A stretch of 7,406 bases of DNA, from contig WFXX01000100.1 in assembly GCA_015490395.1 (NCBI GenBank), forward strand, positions 1-7,406. Reading direction: 5' to 3'. The position numbers were made by a program, and so were the translations under genes. This document shows positions 1 to 6,213 of this stretch, piece by piece. Numbering within the stretch: the stretch's first letter is position 1; each line of letters starts with the position of its first letter. The notes under the pieces were generated by a model. It was not told the DNA's origin. It saw only the letters and a program-made list of their open reading frames with translations, and did not search any database. Source of the DNA: Gammaproteobacteria bacterium. GTDB taxonomy: Bacteria; Pseudomonadota; Gammaproteobacteria; DRLM01.

Positions 1-9
1 CCCGATCAC
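1..9 (-). CDS. possible start of the next gene, overlapping surE stop (partial; perhaps pcm)
   Basis: On the minus strand the surE end reads GGAGAGGCACGGTGATCGGG. A GTG codon at 9-7 overlaps the surE TGA (8-6) in the four-base GTGA arrangement common in tightly coupled operons, and GGAG lies seven nt before it. This would begin a protein Met-Ile-Gly. In Gammaproteobacteria the gene after surE is usually pcm (protein-L-isoaspartate O-methyltransferase), but three codons cannot identify it. It is inferred only from the overlap, the ribosome site and known gene order. Confidence 0.35.
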
Positions 10-764
10 CGTGCCTCTCCCAGCTCCTGGGCCAGGCCCGCCACTGCCTCCAAGGCCCCATAGCGGGTGAGGTCCACGTGCAGGGGGGTGATGGACACGC
101 GCGCGTGCCGCACAGCGTGGAAGTCGGTACCAGGCCCCGCGTCCTCCTCAGGGCCTGCCGGGCCCACCCAGTAGATGGGGCGTCCCCTAGGATCGGTGGC
201 CCGGATCACCGGCTCAGCCCGGCGCCGGTGCCCTAGCCGGGTCGCCTCGAAGCCCTCCAGGGCCTCCCAGGGCAGGTCGGGGACGTTGACGTTGAGGATG
301 GTGTCCGCCGGCAAGGGGTGCCTTGCCAGGCGTTGCATGAGGCTCACGGCCACCCGGGCCGCCGTGGTGAAGTGGCTGGGCTCCTCCCCCACCAGCGACA
401 CGGCCATGGAGGGCAGGCCCAGGAAGCGTCCCTCTATGGCGGCGGCCACGGTCCCCGAGTAAAGGACATCGTCACCTAGGTTGGCCCCGGCGTTGACGCC
501 CGTCAGCACCATGTCCGGCTCCCGCTCCAGCAGGCCGGTCACCGCCAGGTGCACGCAATCGGTAGGCGTGCCCTCGACGTACAGGAAGCCGTTGTGCCCC
601 CGGTGCACGCGCAGGGGCCGGTCCAGGGTGAGGGAGCTGCTGGCGCCGCTGCGGTCGCGCTCCGGAGCCACCACGGTCACCTCGGCCACCGTTGCCACCG
701 CCTCGGCCAGGGCAGCCAACCCCGGGGCCAGATAGCCGTCGTCGTTGGAGATCAGGACGCGCAT
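6..764 (-). CDS. surE: 5'/3'-nucleotidase SurE (survival protein)
   Basis: SurE is a cytoplasmic, divalent-metal-dependent phosphatase that removes phosphate from nucleoside 5'- and 3'-monophosphates; some members also act on short polyphosphate. The 252-residue product starts with the diagnostic MRVLISNDDGYLAPG. The metal site is complete: Asp8 and Asp9, Ser39 in ERDRSGAS, and Asn91 in TGVNAGANLGDDVLYSGT, matching E. coli Asp8, Asp9, Ser39 and Asn92. The C-terminal TDFHAVRHARVSITPLHVDL is also family-typical. Length equals the E. coli type. The ATG follows nuoN by 43 nt with only a weak ribosome site (GGCGGG), so it probably shares the nuo transcript. Its usual neighbours in Gammaproteobacteria are truD upstream and pcm downstream; here nuoN takes the upstream place. 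The stop overlaps a possible next start. Confidence 0.97.
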   Translation of the reverse strand: MRVLISNDDGYLAPGLAALAEAVATVAEVTVVAPERDRSGASSSLTLDRPLRVHRGHNGFLYVEGTPTDCVHLAVTGLLEREPDMVLTGVNAGANLGDDVLYSGTVAAAIEGRFLGLPSMAVSLVGEEPSHFTTAARVAVSLMQRLARHPLPADTILNVNVPDLPWEALEGFEATRLGHRRRAEPVIRATDPRGRPIYWVGPAGPEEDAGPGTDFHAVRHARVSITPLHVDLTRYGALEAVAGLAQELGEAR

Positions 765-773
765 GGCACCCGC

Positions 774-801
774 CGCGGCGAGGGCAGGGCCCCGCGCCGC
801 G
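774..801 (-). repeat. GC-only inverted repeat in the nuoN-surE spacer
   Basis: CGCGGCG (774-780) and CGCCGCG (795-801) are exact reverse complements separated by 14 nt that include GGGCCC. As RNA they could form a 7-bp all-GC hairpin between the nuoN stop and the surE start, ending about 9 nt before the surE ATG. There is no T-tract after it on the transcribed strand, so it does not look like an intrinsic terminator. It might affect surE translation or mark an RNA processing point. In sequence this GC-rich, chance formation is quite possible. Confidence 0.4.
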
Positions 802-807
802 ACAGGG

Positions 808-2271
808 TCACCCGCCGGCGGCGAAGGACCCGGCGCACAAGGCCATGAGGCCGGTGGGATAGATCCCCAGGAGCAGCACGGCCAGCCCGTTCACCGACAC
901 CAGGAACCTTGCCTCACCCCCTGCAGGTAGCGGGGCGGAGCCCTGCGGACGGTCGAAGTACATCAACTTCACCACCCGGAGGTAATAATAGGCCCCTACG
1001 ATGGCGAAGACCACGCCCACCACGGCCAACCAGACCAGCTCGGCACGGACCACCGCCTGGAGCACGGTAAACTTCGCCCAGAAGCCCAGGAAAGGCGGGA
1101 TCCCCGCCATGGAGAACATGAGCACGGCCATGATGAAGGCCAGCCACGGGCTGCGCTCGTTGAGACCCTTGAAGTCCTCCAGGTGGTCGGCCTCGAAGCC
1201 CTGGCGGCTAAGCAGCAGGATCATGCCAAAGGCCCCCAGGCTCATGATGGCGTAGACGATCACGTAGAACATGGAGGCCGCATAGCCCTCCGCCGAGCCG
1301 GTGACGATGCCCAACAGCAGATAGCCGGCGTGGGCGATAGCCGAGTAGGCCAGCATACGCTTGAGGTTGCGCTGGGCGATGGCCACCACGTTGCCTACGG
1401 CCATAGAGAGCACCGCCAGCACGATCAACAGCTGACCCCAATGCACATGAAGCCCCTGCATGCCCTCCGCCAGCAGGCGAATGAGCAGGGCGAAGCCGGC
1501 CATCTTAGGGGCGGTCCCGATGAACACGGTCACCGCGGTGGCCGAGCCGTGGTAGATGTCCGGGACCCACATGTGGAAGGGCACCGCCCCCAGCTTGAAG
1601 CCAAGCCCCACCAGGACGAACACGGTGGCATACACCAAAGCCGGGTCCCTAGCCGCCGGGCCACTGAGCTGCGCGCCCAGCTCGGCGAGGTCCAGGGTGC
1701 CGGCCACTCCATAGAGCACCGACATCCCGTAAAGCAGGATGCCCGAGGCCAGCGCCCCCAGCACGAAGTACTTCATGGCCGCCTCGGCCGCCCGGGCCGA
1801 ATCTCGCTGCAGGGCCACCATGGCATAGAGGGAGAGCGAGAGCAGCTCCAGGCCGAGGTAAAGGGTGAGGAGGCTCCGGGCCGAGACCATCACCATCATC
1901 CCCAGGACGGCGAACAGCCCCAGGGTGAAGAACTCCCCCCGGAAGAGGCCGCGCTCGGCGAGATAGCGACGCGAGTAGACGAAGACCGTGGCCACCACCA
2001 GGTAGATGAACACCTTGAGCACGTCGGCCATGGTGTCGGCCACAAAGCTGCCCCCAAAGGTCACCCGGGGCTCAGCCTCATGCAGCGCCAGGGTCAGGAT
2101 CCCGGCCCCCGCCAAGGTAGCCAGGCTAAGGAGGTAGGTCAGGGCCCGACGTCGCTCGGGCAGGAAGACGTCCACCACCAAGATGATGCAGGCCATGGTG
2201 AGGACGAAGATCTCCGGCAGGGCCGGGGTCATGTCCGGGACCTGGAACGCCATGCTCGCCACCGCTTCCAT
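808..2271 (-). CDS. nuoN: NADH-quinone oxidoreductase subunit N (antiporter-like proton pump)
   Basis: NuoN is the antiporter-like subunit nearest NuoK and the last structural gene of the nuo operon. The 487-residue product (E. coli has 485) shows the family landmarks: TPALPEIFVL near the N-terminus (15-24), Glu142 in LYLGLELLSLSLYAMVAL, Lys226 in GFKLGAVPFHMWVPD, Lys256 in APKMAGF, His314 in AYSAIAHAGYLLLG, and Lys400 in IPPFLGFWAKF. The lysines correspond to E. coli Lys217, Lys247 and Lys395, and Glu142 to Glu133. The C-terminus has the typical AYYYLRVVKLMYFD (427-440) and a last hydrophobic segment. Three in-frame ATG codons (2271, 2253, 2232) could serve as the start. I chose the first because of AGGGGG five nt upstream, but the start at 2253 (MAFQVPDM) would also give a family-like N-terminus. 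It lies 31 nt after nuoM and 43 nt before surE. Confidence 0.97.
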   Translation of the reverse strand: MEAVASMAFQVPDMTPALPEIFVLTMACIILVVDVFLPERRRALTYLLSLATLAGAGILTLALHEAEPRVTFGGSFVADTMADVLKVFIYLVVATVFVYSRRYLAERGLFRGEFFTLGLFAVLGMMVMVSARSLLTLYLGLELLSLSLYAMVALQRDSARAAEAAMKYFVLGALASGILLYGMSVLYGVAGTLDLAELGAQLSGPAARDPALVYATVFVLVGLGFKLGAVPFHMWVPDIYHGSATAVTVFIGTAPKMAGFALLIRLLAEGMQGLHVHWGQLLIVLAVLSMAVGNVVAIAQRNLKRMLAYSAIAHAGYLLLGIVTGSAEGYAASMFYVIVYAIMSLGAFGMILLLSRQGFEADHLEDFKGLNERSPWLAFIMAVLMFSMAGIPPFLGFWAKFTVLQAVVRAELVWLAVVGVVFAIVGAYYYLRVVKLMYFDRPQGSAPLPAGGEARFLVSVNGLAVLLLGIYPTGLMALCAGSFAAGG

Positions 2272-2276
2272 GGAGA

Positions 2277-2282
2277 CCCCCT
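2277..2282 (-). promoter_or_regulatory. Shine-Dalgarno-like site deciding the nuoN start
   Basis: The minus strand reads AGGGGG here, five nt before the ATG at 2271. This is better than the sequence ahead of the in-frame ATG codons at 2253 and 2232, and is the reason for choosing the longest form of NuoN. The match to AGGAGG is imperfect, so the choice is provisional. Confidence 0.5.
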
Positions 2283-2302
2283 AACTGCCCGCCCCCTGAA
2301 GA

Positions 2303-3820
2303 TCAGGCCCCCGGGAGCTTAGAGCGCACCACATGTTGAAGCAGATTCTCCACGCTACCGTGGAGCACATCCACCACCGGATCCGGCCACACCCCCACCA
2401 GCAGGACCAGCACCGCCAGGGAGCCCAGCACCATCCCCTCACGCAGGTTCACGTCGGGCAGCCTTGCCACCCGCTCGCTGGGCGCCGTGCCGAAGACCAC
2501 CCGCTTGACCAGCCACAGGGTATAGGCCGCCCCCAGCACCAGCGTGGTGGCCGCCACGAAGGCGATCCAGAAATCGGCTCGGAAGGCCGATAGCACCACC
2601 ATGAACTCGCCTACGAAGCCAGAGGTCCCCGGCAGGCCCACGTTACCCATGGCGAAGAGCACCAGCAGCGTGGCGAAGATTGGCATGGGCTTGGCGATGC
2701 CGCCGTAGTCTGCGATACGCCGGGTGTGCAGCCGGTCATAGAGCACCCCAACGCACAGGAACAGCGCCCCCGAGATGAAGCCATGGGAGATGAGCTGCAC
2801 CACCGCGCCCTCGAAGCCCAGGGCCGCCCCCTCCAAGCTACCGGTGCGCTCGAAGATGCTGAAGACCAGGAAGAAGCCCAACGTGGCGAAGCCCATGTGC
2901 GCGATGGAAGAGTAGGCGATGAGCTTCTTCATGTCCTCCTGGACCAAGGCCACCAAGGCGATATAGACGATGGCGATGAGCGAGAGGGCAATGACCACCC
3001 AGTCGAGCTGGCTGGCGGCATCTGGCACGATGGGCAAGAGGAAGCGCACGAACCCATAGGCTCCCAGCTTGAGCATGATGGCCGCTAAGATCACCGACCC
3101 CCCGGTAGGCGCCTCCACGTGGGCGTCGGGGAGCCAGGTGTGCACCGGCCACATAGGCACCTTCACGGCGAAGGCCAGGAGGAAGGCGAAGAAAAGCAGA
3201 ATTTGCTCGGTTTGGGTCAGGGCCAGCCGGTGATAGTCTAGGATCTCAAAGCTGTCGCTCTGGAAGTAAAGATACAAGATGGCCACCAGGAGGAAGACCG
3301 AGCCCAGGAAGGTGTACAGGAAAAACTTGATGGCCGAGTACACCCGCCGCTCGCCACCCCAGATCCCGATAATGAGGAACATGGGGATGAGCATGGCCTC
3401 CCAGAAGACATAGAAAAGGGCCGCGTCCAGGGCGGCGAAGACCCCAATCATGAGCCCTTCCATGATTAGGAAGGCCCCCATGTACTGGGAGACCCGGTAG
3501 CGCACCGAATCCCATCCCGCTACCACGACCAGCAGCGTGCTGTAGGTGGTGAGCAGGATCAGCAGCATGGAGATCCCATCCACCCCCAGGTGGTAGCGGA
3601 TGTTGAAGGCCTCGATCCAGGCATGATCCTCCACGAACTGCATGCCCCGCACCGCCGGGTCGAAGCCCGTATAAAGCGGCAGGGACAGCAGCAGGGTGGC
3701 CGCGGCAAAGCCGAGGGCCAGCCAGCGGGCGAGCGCGTCTCGGCGGCCTGCGGCCAGCACGGCCACGCCGCCCGCAATGGGTACCCAGATCACCAGGCTA
3801 AGCAAGGGCAAAGCGTTCAT
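2303..3820 (-). CDS. nuoM: NADH-quinone oxidoreductase subunit M (antiporter-like proton pump)
   Basis: NuoM is the middle antiporter-like subunit of the complex I membrane arm. The 505-residue product (E. coli has 509) is a multi-helix membrane protein with the expected motifs: YHLGVDGIS (76-84), Glu141 in FYVFWEAMLIPMF, Lys220 in FAVKVPMWPVHTWLPDAH, Lys251 in AAIMLKLGAYGF, His308 in SIAHMG, His346 in QLISHGFISGALFL, and Glu405 in GFVGEF. Glu141, Lys220, Lys251 and Glu405 match E. coli Glu144, Lys234, Lys265 and Glu407. The start is ATG 51 nt after nuoL. Its ribosome site is weak: GGGGA ends 10 nt upstream and a longer G-run lies beyond it. No in-frame alternative start extends it. No truncation or frameshift was seen. 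Confidence 0.98.
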   Translation of the reverse strand: MNALPLLSLVIWVPIAGGVAVLAAGRRDALARWLALGFAAATLLLSLPLYTGFDPAVRGMQFVEDHAWIEAFNIRYHLGVDGISMLLILLTTYSTLLVVVAGWDSVRYRVSQYMGAFLIMEGLMIGVFAALDAALFYVFWEAMLIPMFLIIGIWGGERRVYSAIKFFLYTFLGSVFLLVAILYLYFQSDSFEILDYHRLALTQTEQILLFFAFLLAFAVKVPMWPVHTWLPDAHVEAPTGGSVILAAIMLKLGAYGFVRFLLPIVPDAASQLDWVVIALSLIAIVYIALVALVQEDMKKLIAYSSIAHMGFATLGFFLVFSIFERTGSLEGAALGFEGAVVQLISHGFISGALFLCVGVLYDRLHTRRIADYGGIAKPMPIFATLLVLFAMGNVGLPGTSGFVGEFMVVLSAFRADFWIAFVAATTLVLGAAYTLWLVKRVVFGTAPSERVARLPDVNLREGMVLGSLAVLVLLVGVWPDPVVDVLHGSVENLLQHVVRSKLPGA

Positions 3821-3871
3821 ATGCGCGCTGTCCCCGAATCCCCCCGACGCCCTCGGCCTCTTGCCGTCCCC
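3821..3871 (-). other. nuoL-nuoM spacer
   Basis: This is a 51-nt gap on the transcribed strand. It contains purine-rich runs (GAGGCCGAGGG, then GGGGGGATT and GGGGA) ahead of the nuoM ATG but no strong AGGAGG match, no convincing hairpin with a T-tract and no recognised promoter. I see no gene in it. Confidence 0.5.
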
Positions 3872-5821
3872 TCATGCGGCCACGGCCCAGCTGAGCAGCA
3901 CCAGAAGGCCGATGATCATAGCGAAGGCGTAATGGTACAGGTATCCGCTCTGCAGCAGCCGCATCACCACAGCCAGGCGCCCCACCCCGCGGGCGGTGCC
4001 GTTGACCATGACCCCGTCGATGACCGTCACATCACCCACCTGCCACAGACCCCGGCCAAGGCGCACGCTCCCGTCGCCGAAGACGGCCTGGTTGAAGTCG
4101 TCGAATCCGTACTTGTTGACTAGGACGCGGTACAGAACCCCCGCTCGCTCCTTGGCCAGCTCAGGCAGCTCCGGACGCTTGAGGTAGGCATACCAAGCGG
4201 TAGCCACGCCGGCCATCGCTAGCCAGAAGGGCGGCGCCAGCAGGCCATGGAGGACCATGGACAGGGCCCCGTGGAAACCCTCCCCCATCCGCGCCAACAC
4301 GTCGTGCTCGGCCGCTACCCGGATGGCCTCACCGAACCAGCCCCCGAAGAGCAGCGGCTCCACGGTCAGCCAGCCGACCAAGACGGCAGGCACCGCCAGC
4401 AGGACCAGGGGCACAGTGACCACCGCGGGCGACTCGTGCAGGTGCTCCCTGGCGTGAGGGTCCATGCGCTCCTCTCCGTGGAAGGTGAGGAAGAACATGC
4501 GAAAGGTGTAGAGCGCGGTGACGAAGACCCCAAGCAGGACCAAGAGGTAAGCTAGACCCGCCCCCGGGATCTCGCTCTCGCCCACCGCCTCGATGATGGC
4601 GTCCTTGGAGAAGAACCCCGACAGGCCCGGGAAGCCGATGAGGGCCAGGCAGCCAATGAGCATCGTCCAATACGTGACCGGCATGTAGCGCTTGAGCCCA
4701 CCCATCTTGCGCATGTCCTGCTCGTGGTGCAGGGCGATGATCACCGAGCCGGCCGCGAGGAACATCAGAGCCTTGAAGAAGGCATGAGTCATCAGGTGAA
4801 AGATGCCCGCCGCGTAGGCCGATGCCCCCAATCCGACCATCATGTAGCCAAGCTGGGACAGGGTGGAGTAAGCCACCACCCGCTTGATGTCGTGCTGGAC
4901 GATGCCCACGAGGCCCATGAAGAAGGCCGTCAGCGCGCCGATGACCAGCACCACGGAGAGGGCCGTCTCCGAGAGCTCATAGAGTGGCGACATCCGAGCC
5001 ACCATGAACACGCCGGCGGTGACCATGGTGGCGGCGTGGATCAGGGCGGAGATGGGGGTGGGGCCCTCCATGGAGTCCGGCAGCCAGACGTGGAGCGGCA
5101 CCTGGGCCGACTTGCCCATGGCCCCGATGAAGAGCAAGATGCAGATCAGGGTGATCACCGACCACTCCAGGCCGGGGATCACCTCCACGGTGACATCCTG
5201 CAGCAGCGGAGCGGCCCGGAAGACGTCGGCATAGTCCAGGCTGTTGAAGTACATCAAGATCGCCGCGATGCCCAGCAGGAAGCCGAAGTCGCCCACCCGG
5301 TTGACCAGGAAGGCCTTCATGTTGGCGTAGATGGCCGACTCGCGCTGGTACCAGAAGCCGATCAGCAGGTAGGAGACCAATCCCACCGCTTCCCAGCCGA
5401 AGAAGAGCTGGAGGAAGTTGTTGCTCATGACCAGCATGAGCATGGAGAAGGTGAACAAGGAGATGTAGCTGAAGAAGCGCTTGTAGCCGGGGTCGTCGTG
5501 CATGTAGCCGATGGTGTAGATGTGCACCATCAGCGAGACGAAGTTCACCACCACGATCATCAGGGCGGTGAGCCGGTCCACCAGGAAGCCGATCTCGAAG
5601 GAGATGCCGTCGCTGAACATCCAGCGATAGATCGGCTCGTTGAAGGTTTCGCCGCCACCGACGACATGGAAGAAGGCCACTAACGACAAGATCAAGGACA
5701 GGGCCACGCCCCCGATGCAGATCCGGTGCACCGCCTCGCGGCTCAGCCAGCGCCCGAGCAGCCCGGTGACAATGGTCCCCAGGAGGGGGGCGAGGACGAT
5801 CCCGACGTAGACGCTCTTCAT
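3872..5821 (-). CDS. nuoL: NADH-quinone oxidoreductase subunit L (distal antiporter-like proton pump)
   Basis: NuoL is the outermost of the three Mrp-antiporter-like subunits and is thought to move one proton per cycle. The 649-residue product is hydrophobic throughout, with the antiporter core over roughly residues 80-450. Residues of the proton path are visible: Glu144 in FFGWEAVGLVSYLLIGFW, Asp178 in NRVGDFG, Lys237 in GKSAQVPLHVWLPD, His262 in ALIHAATMVTAG, His342/His346/Lys350 in FHLMTHAFFKALMF, and Lys406 in FFSKDAI. These correspond to E. coli Glu144, Asp178, Lys229, His254, His334/His338/Lys342 and Lys399. The C-terminal part (about 555-649) holds the family's long lateral helix region and final anchoring helix, including DGVMVNG near 602-608. 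It is somewhat longer than E. coli NuoL (613 residues), which is usual outside enterics. The ATG sits 8 nt after nuoK. Confidence 0.98.
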   Translation of the reverse strand: MKSVYVGIVLAPLLGTIVTGLLGRWLSREAVHRICIGGVALSLILSLVAFFHVVGGGETFNEPIYRWMFSDGISFEIGFLVDRLTALMIVVVNFVSLMVHIYTIGYMHDDPGYKRFFSYISLFTFSMLMLVMSNNFLQLFFGWEAVGLVSYLLIGFWYQRESAIYANMKAFLVNRVGDFGFLLGIAAILMYFNSLDYADVFRAAPLLQDVTVEVIPGLEWSVITLICILLFIGAMGKSAQVPLHVWLPDSMEGPTPISALIHAATMVTAGVFMVARMSPLYELSETALSVVLVIGALTAFFMGLVGIVQHDIKRVVAYSTLSQLGYMMVGLGASAYAAGIFHLMTHAFFKALMFLAAGSVIIALHHEQDMRKMGGLKRYMPVTYWTMLIGCLALIGFPGLSGFFSKDAIIEAVGESEIPGAGLAYLLVLLGVFVTALYTFRMFFLTFHGEERMDPHAREHLHESPAVVTVPLVLLAVPAVLVGWLTVEPLLFGGWFGEAIRVAAEHDVLARMGEGFHGALSMVLHGLLAPPFWLAMAGVATAWYAYLKRPELPELAKERAGVLYRVLVNKYGFDDFNQAVFGDGSVRLGRGLWQVGDVTVIDGVMVNGTARGVGRLAVVMRLLQSGYLYHYAFAMIIGLLVLLSWAVAA

Positions 5822-5825
5822 GGCG

Positions 5826-5830
5826 CTCCT
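5826..5830 (-). promoter_or_regulatory. Shine-Dalgarno site of nuoL, overlapping the nuoK stop
   Basis: The minus strand reads TGAGGAG, where TGA (5832-5830) is the nuoK stop and AGGAG (5830-5826) is the nuoL site, four nt before the nuoL ATG. Ribosomes ending nuoK would sit on the nuoL start region, which points to translational coupling of K and L. Confidence 0.75.
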
Positions 5831-6135
5831 CAGCCCTTCAGCGAGTCGAGCTGCTGCACGTTGATGGTGCGCCGGTTGCGGAACAGCACCACCAGGATGG
5901 CCAGCCCGATGGCGGACTCAGCCGCCGCCACCGTGAGGATGAAGAACACGAACACCTGCCCAGCCACGTCACCGAGGTAGTGGGCAAAGGCAATGAAGTT
6001 GAGGTTGACGGCCAGGAGCATGAGCTCGATGGCCATGAGCAGGACGATCATGTTCTTGCGGTTGATGAAGATGCCGGCGACGCTCAGGCAAAACAGCAGC
6101 GCCCCGACCACGAGGAAATCGGACAGGCTGATCAT
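5830..6135 (-). CDS. nuoK: NADH-quinone oxidoreductase subunit K (membrane subunit)
   Basis: NuoK, the MrpC/ND4L homologue, is a three-helix membrane-arm subunit between NuoJ and NuoN that links the quinone-side proton path to the antiporter-like subunits. The 101-residue product has three hydrophobic segments (about 5-24, 29-51, 58-84). Both essential buried glutamates are present: Glu37 in MAIELMLLAVN and Glu73 in AAAESAIGLAI, matching E. coli Glu36 and Glu72. The conserved loop NRKN (25-28) and the short basic C-terminus are also as expected. Length is the family norm (about 100 residues). The ATG is preceded by AGAGGGG at good spacing. The gene ends 8 nt before nuoL, and its stop codon shares a base with the nuoL ribosome site, so coupled translation is likely. 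Confidence 0.98.
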   Translation of the reverse strand: MISLSDFLVVGALLFCLSVAGIFINRKNMIVLLMAIELMLLAVNLNFIAFAHYLGDVAGQVFVFFILTVAAAESAIGLAILVVLFRNRRTINVQQLDSLKG

Positions 6136-6213
6136 GACCCAACCCCTCTCTCCGTCCGCCGCCAGCGACGGCAGACCCTGGTTCTCGTTGTCGCCCCGCT
6201 CCCCTCGACGGGC
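6136..6213 (-). other. nuoJ-nuoK spacer, longest gap in the window, with hairpin and REP-like core
   Basis: This 78-nt spacer is the longest gap between genes here. In the direction of transcription it holds a stretch resembling a common dispersed repeat core (CTGAGCCCGTCGAGGGG, running out of the nuoJ stop codon), then a hairpin with a 5-bp stem (CCGTC 6152-6156 against GACGG 6167-6171) and a 10-nt loop, then the nuoK ribosome site. No ORF or promoter was recognised. There is no T-tract, so it is not an intrinsic terminator. Confidence 0.5.
6143..6149 (-). promoter_or_regulatory. Shine-Dalgarno site of nuoK
   Basis: The minus strand reads AGAGGGG with a 7-nt spacer to the nuoK ATG. It is a purine-rich partial match, adequate for initiation, and it supports the short nuoK start. 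It lies just downstream of the small hairpin at 6152-6171. Confidence 0.6.

Noticed and set aside
765..807. Intrinsic terminator between nuoN and surE
   Set aside because: There is a GC hairpin but no run of T on the transcribed strand after it, so a Rho-independent terminator is not supported.
1183..2322. A 379-codon open frame on the plus strand opposite nuoN
   Set aside because: Its product is packed with His, Gln, Glu, Asp and Gly. That is what the complement of GC-rich Leu, Val, Ala and Ile codons of a membrane protein gives. It has no recognisable domain and lies wholly over a clear nuoN.
3818..3823. CATATG palindrome at the nuoM start codon
   Set aside because: It arises by chance from the ATG preceded by CAT; a six-base palindrome has no support as an operator site.
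3590..4123. A 177-codon plus-strand frame crossing the nuoM start, the L-M gap and the nuoL end
   Set aside because: It is antisense to two conserved genes, with low-complexity Gln/His/Pro-rich content and no family signature. Spanning the gap is a by-product of few stop codons in high-GC sequence.
4724..5683. A 319-codon plus-strand open frame opposite nuoL
   Set aside because: It has the same His/Gln/Asp/Glu-rich antisense composition and no family resemblance. NuoL on the other strand has every expected motif.
6136..6213. A small unannotated gene between nuoJ and nuoK
   Set aside because: The gap is 78 nt and shows no start codon with a ribosome site leading to a meaningful frame.
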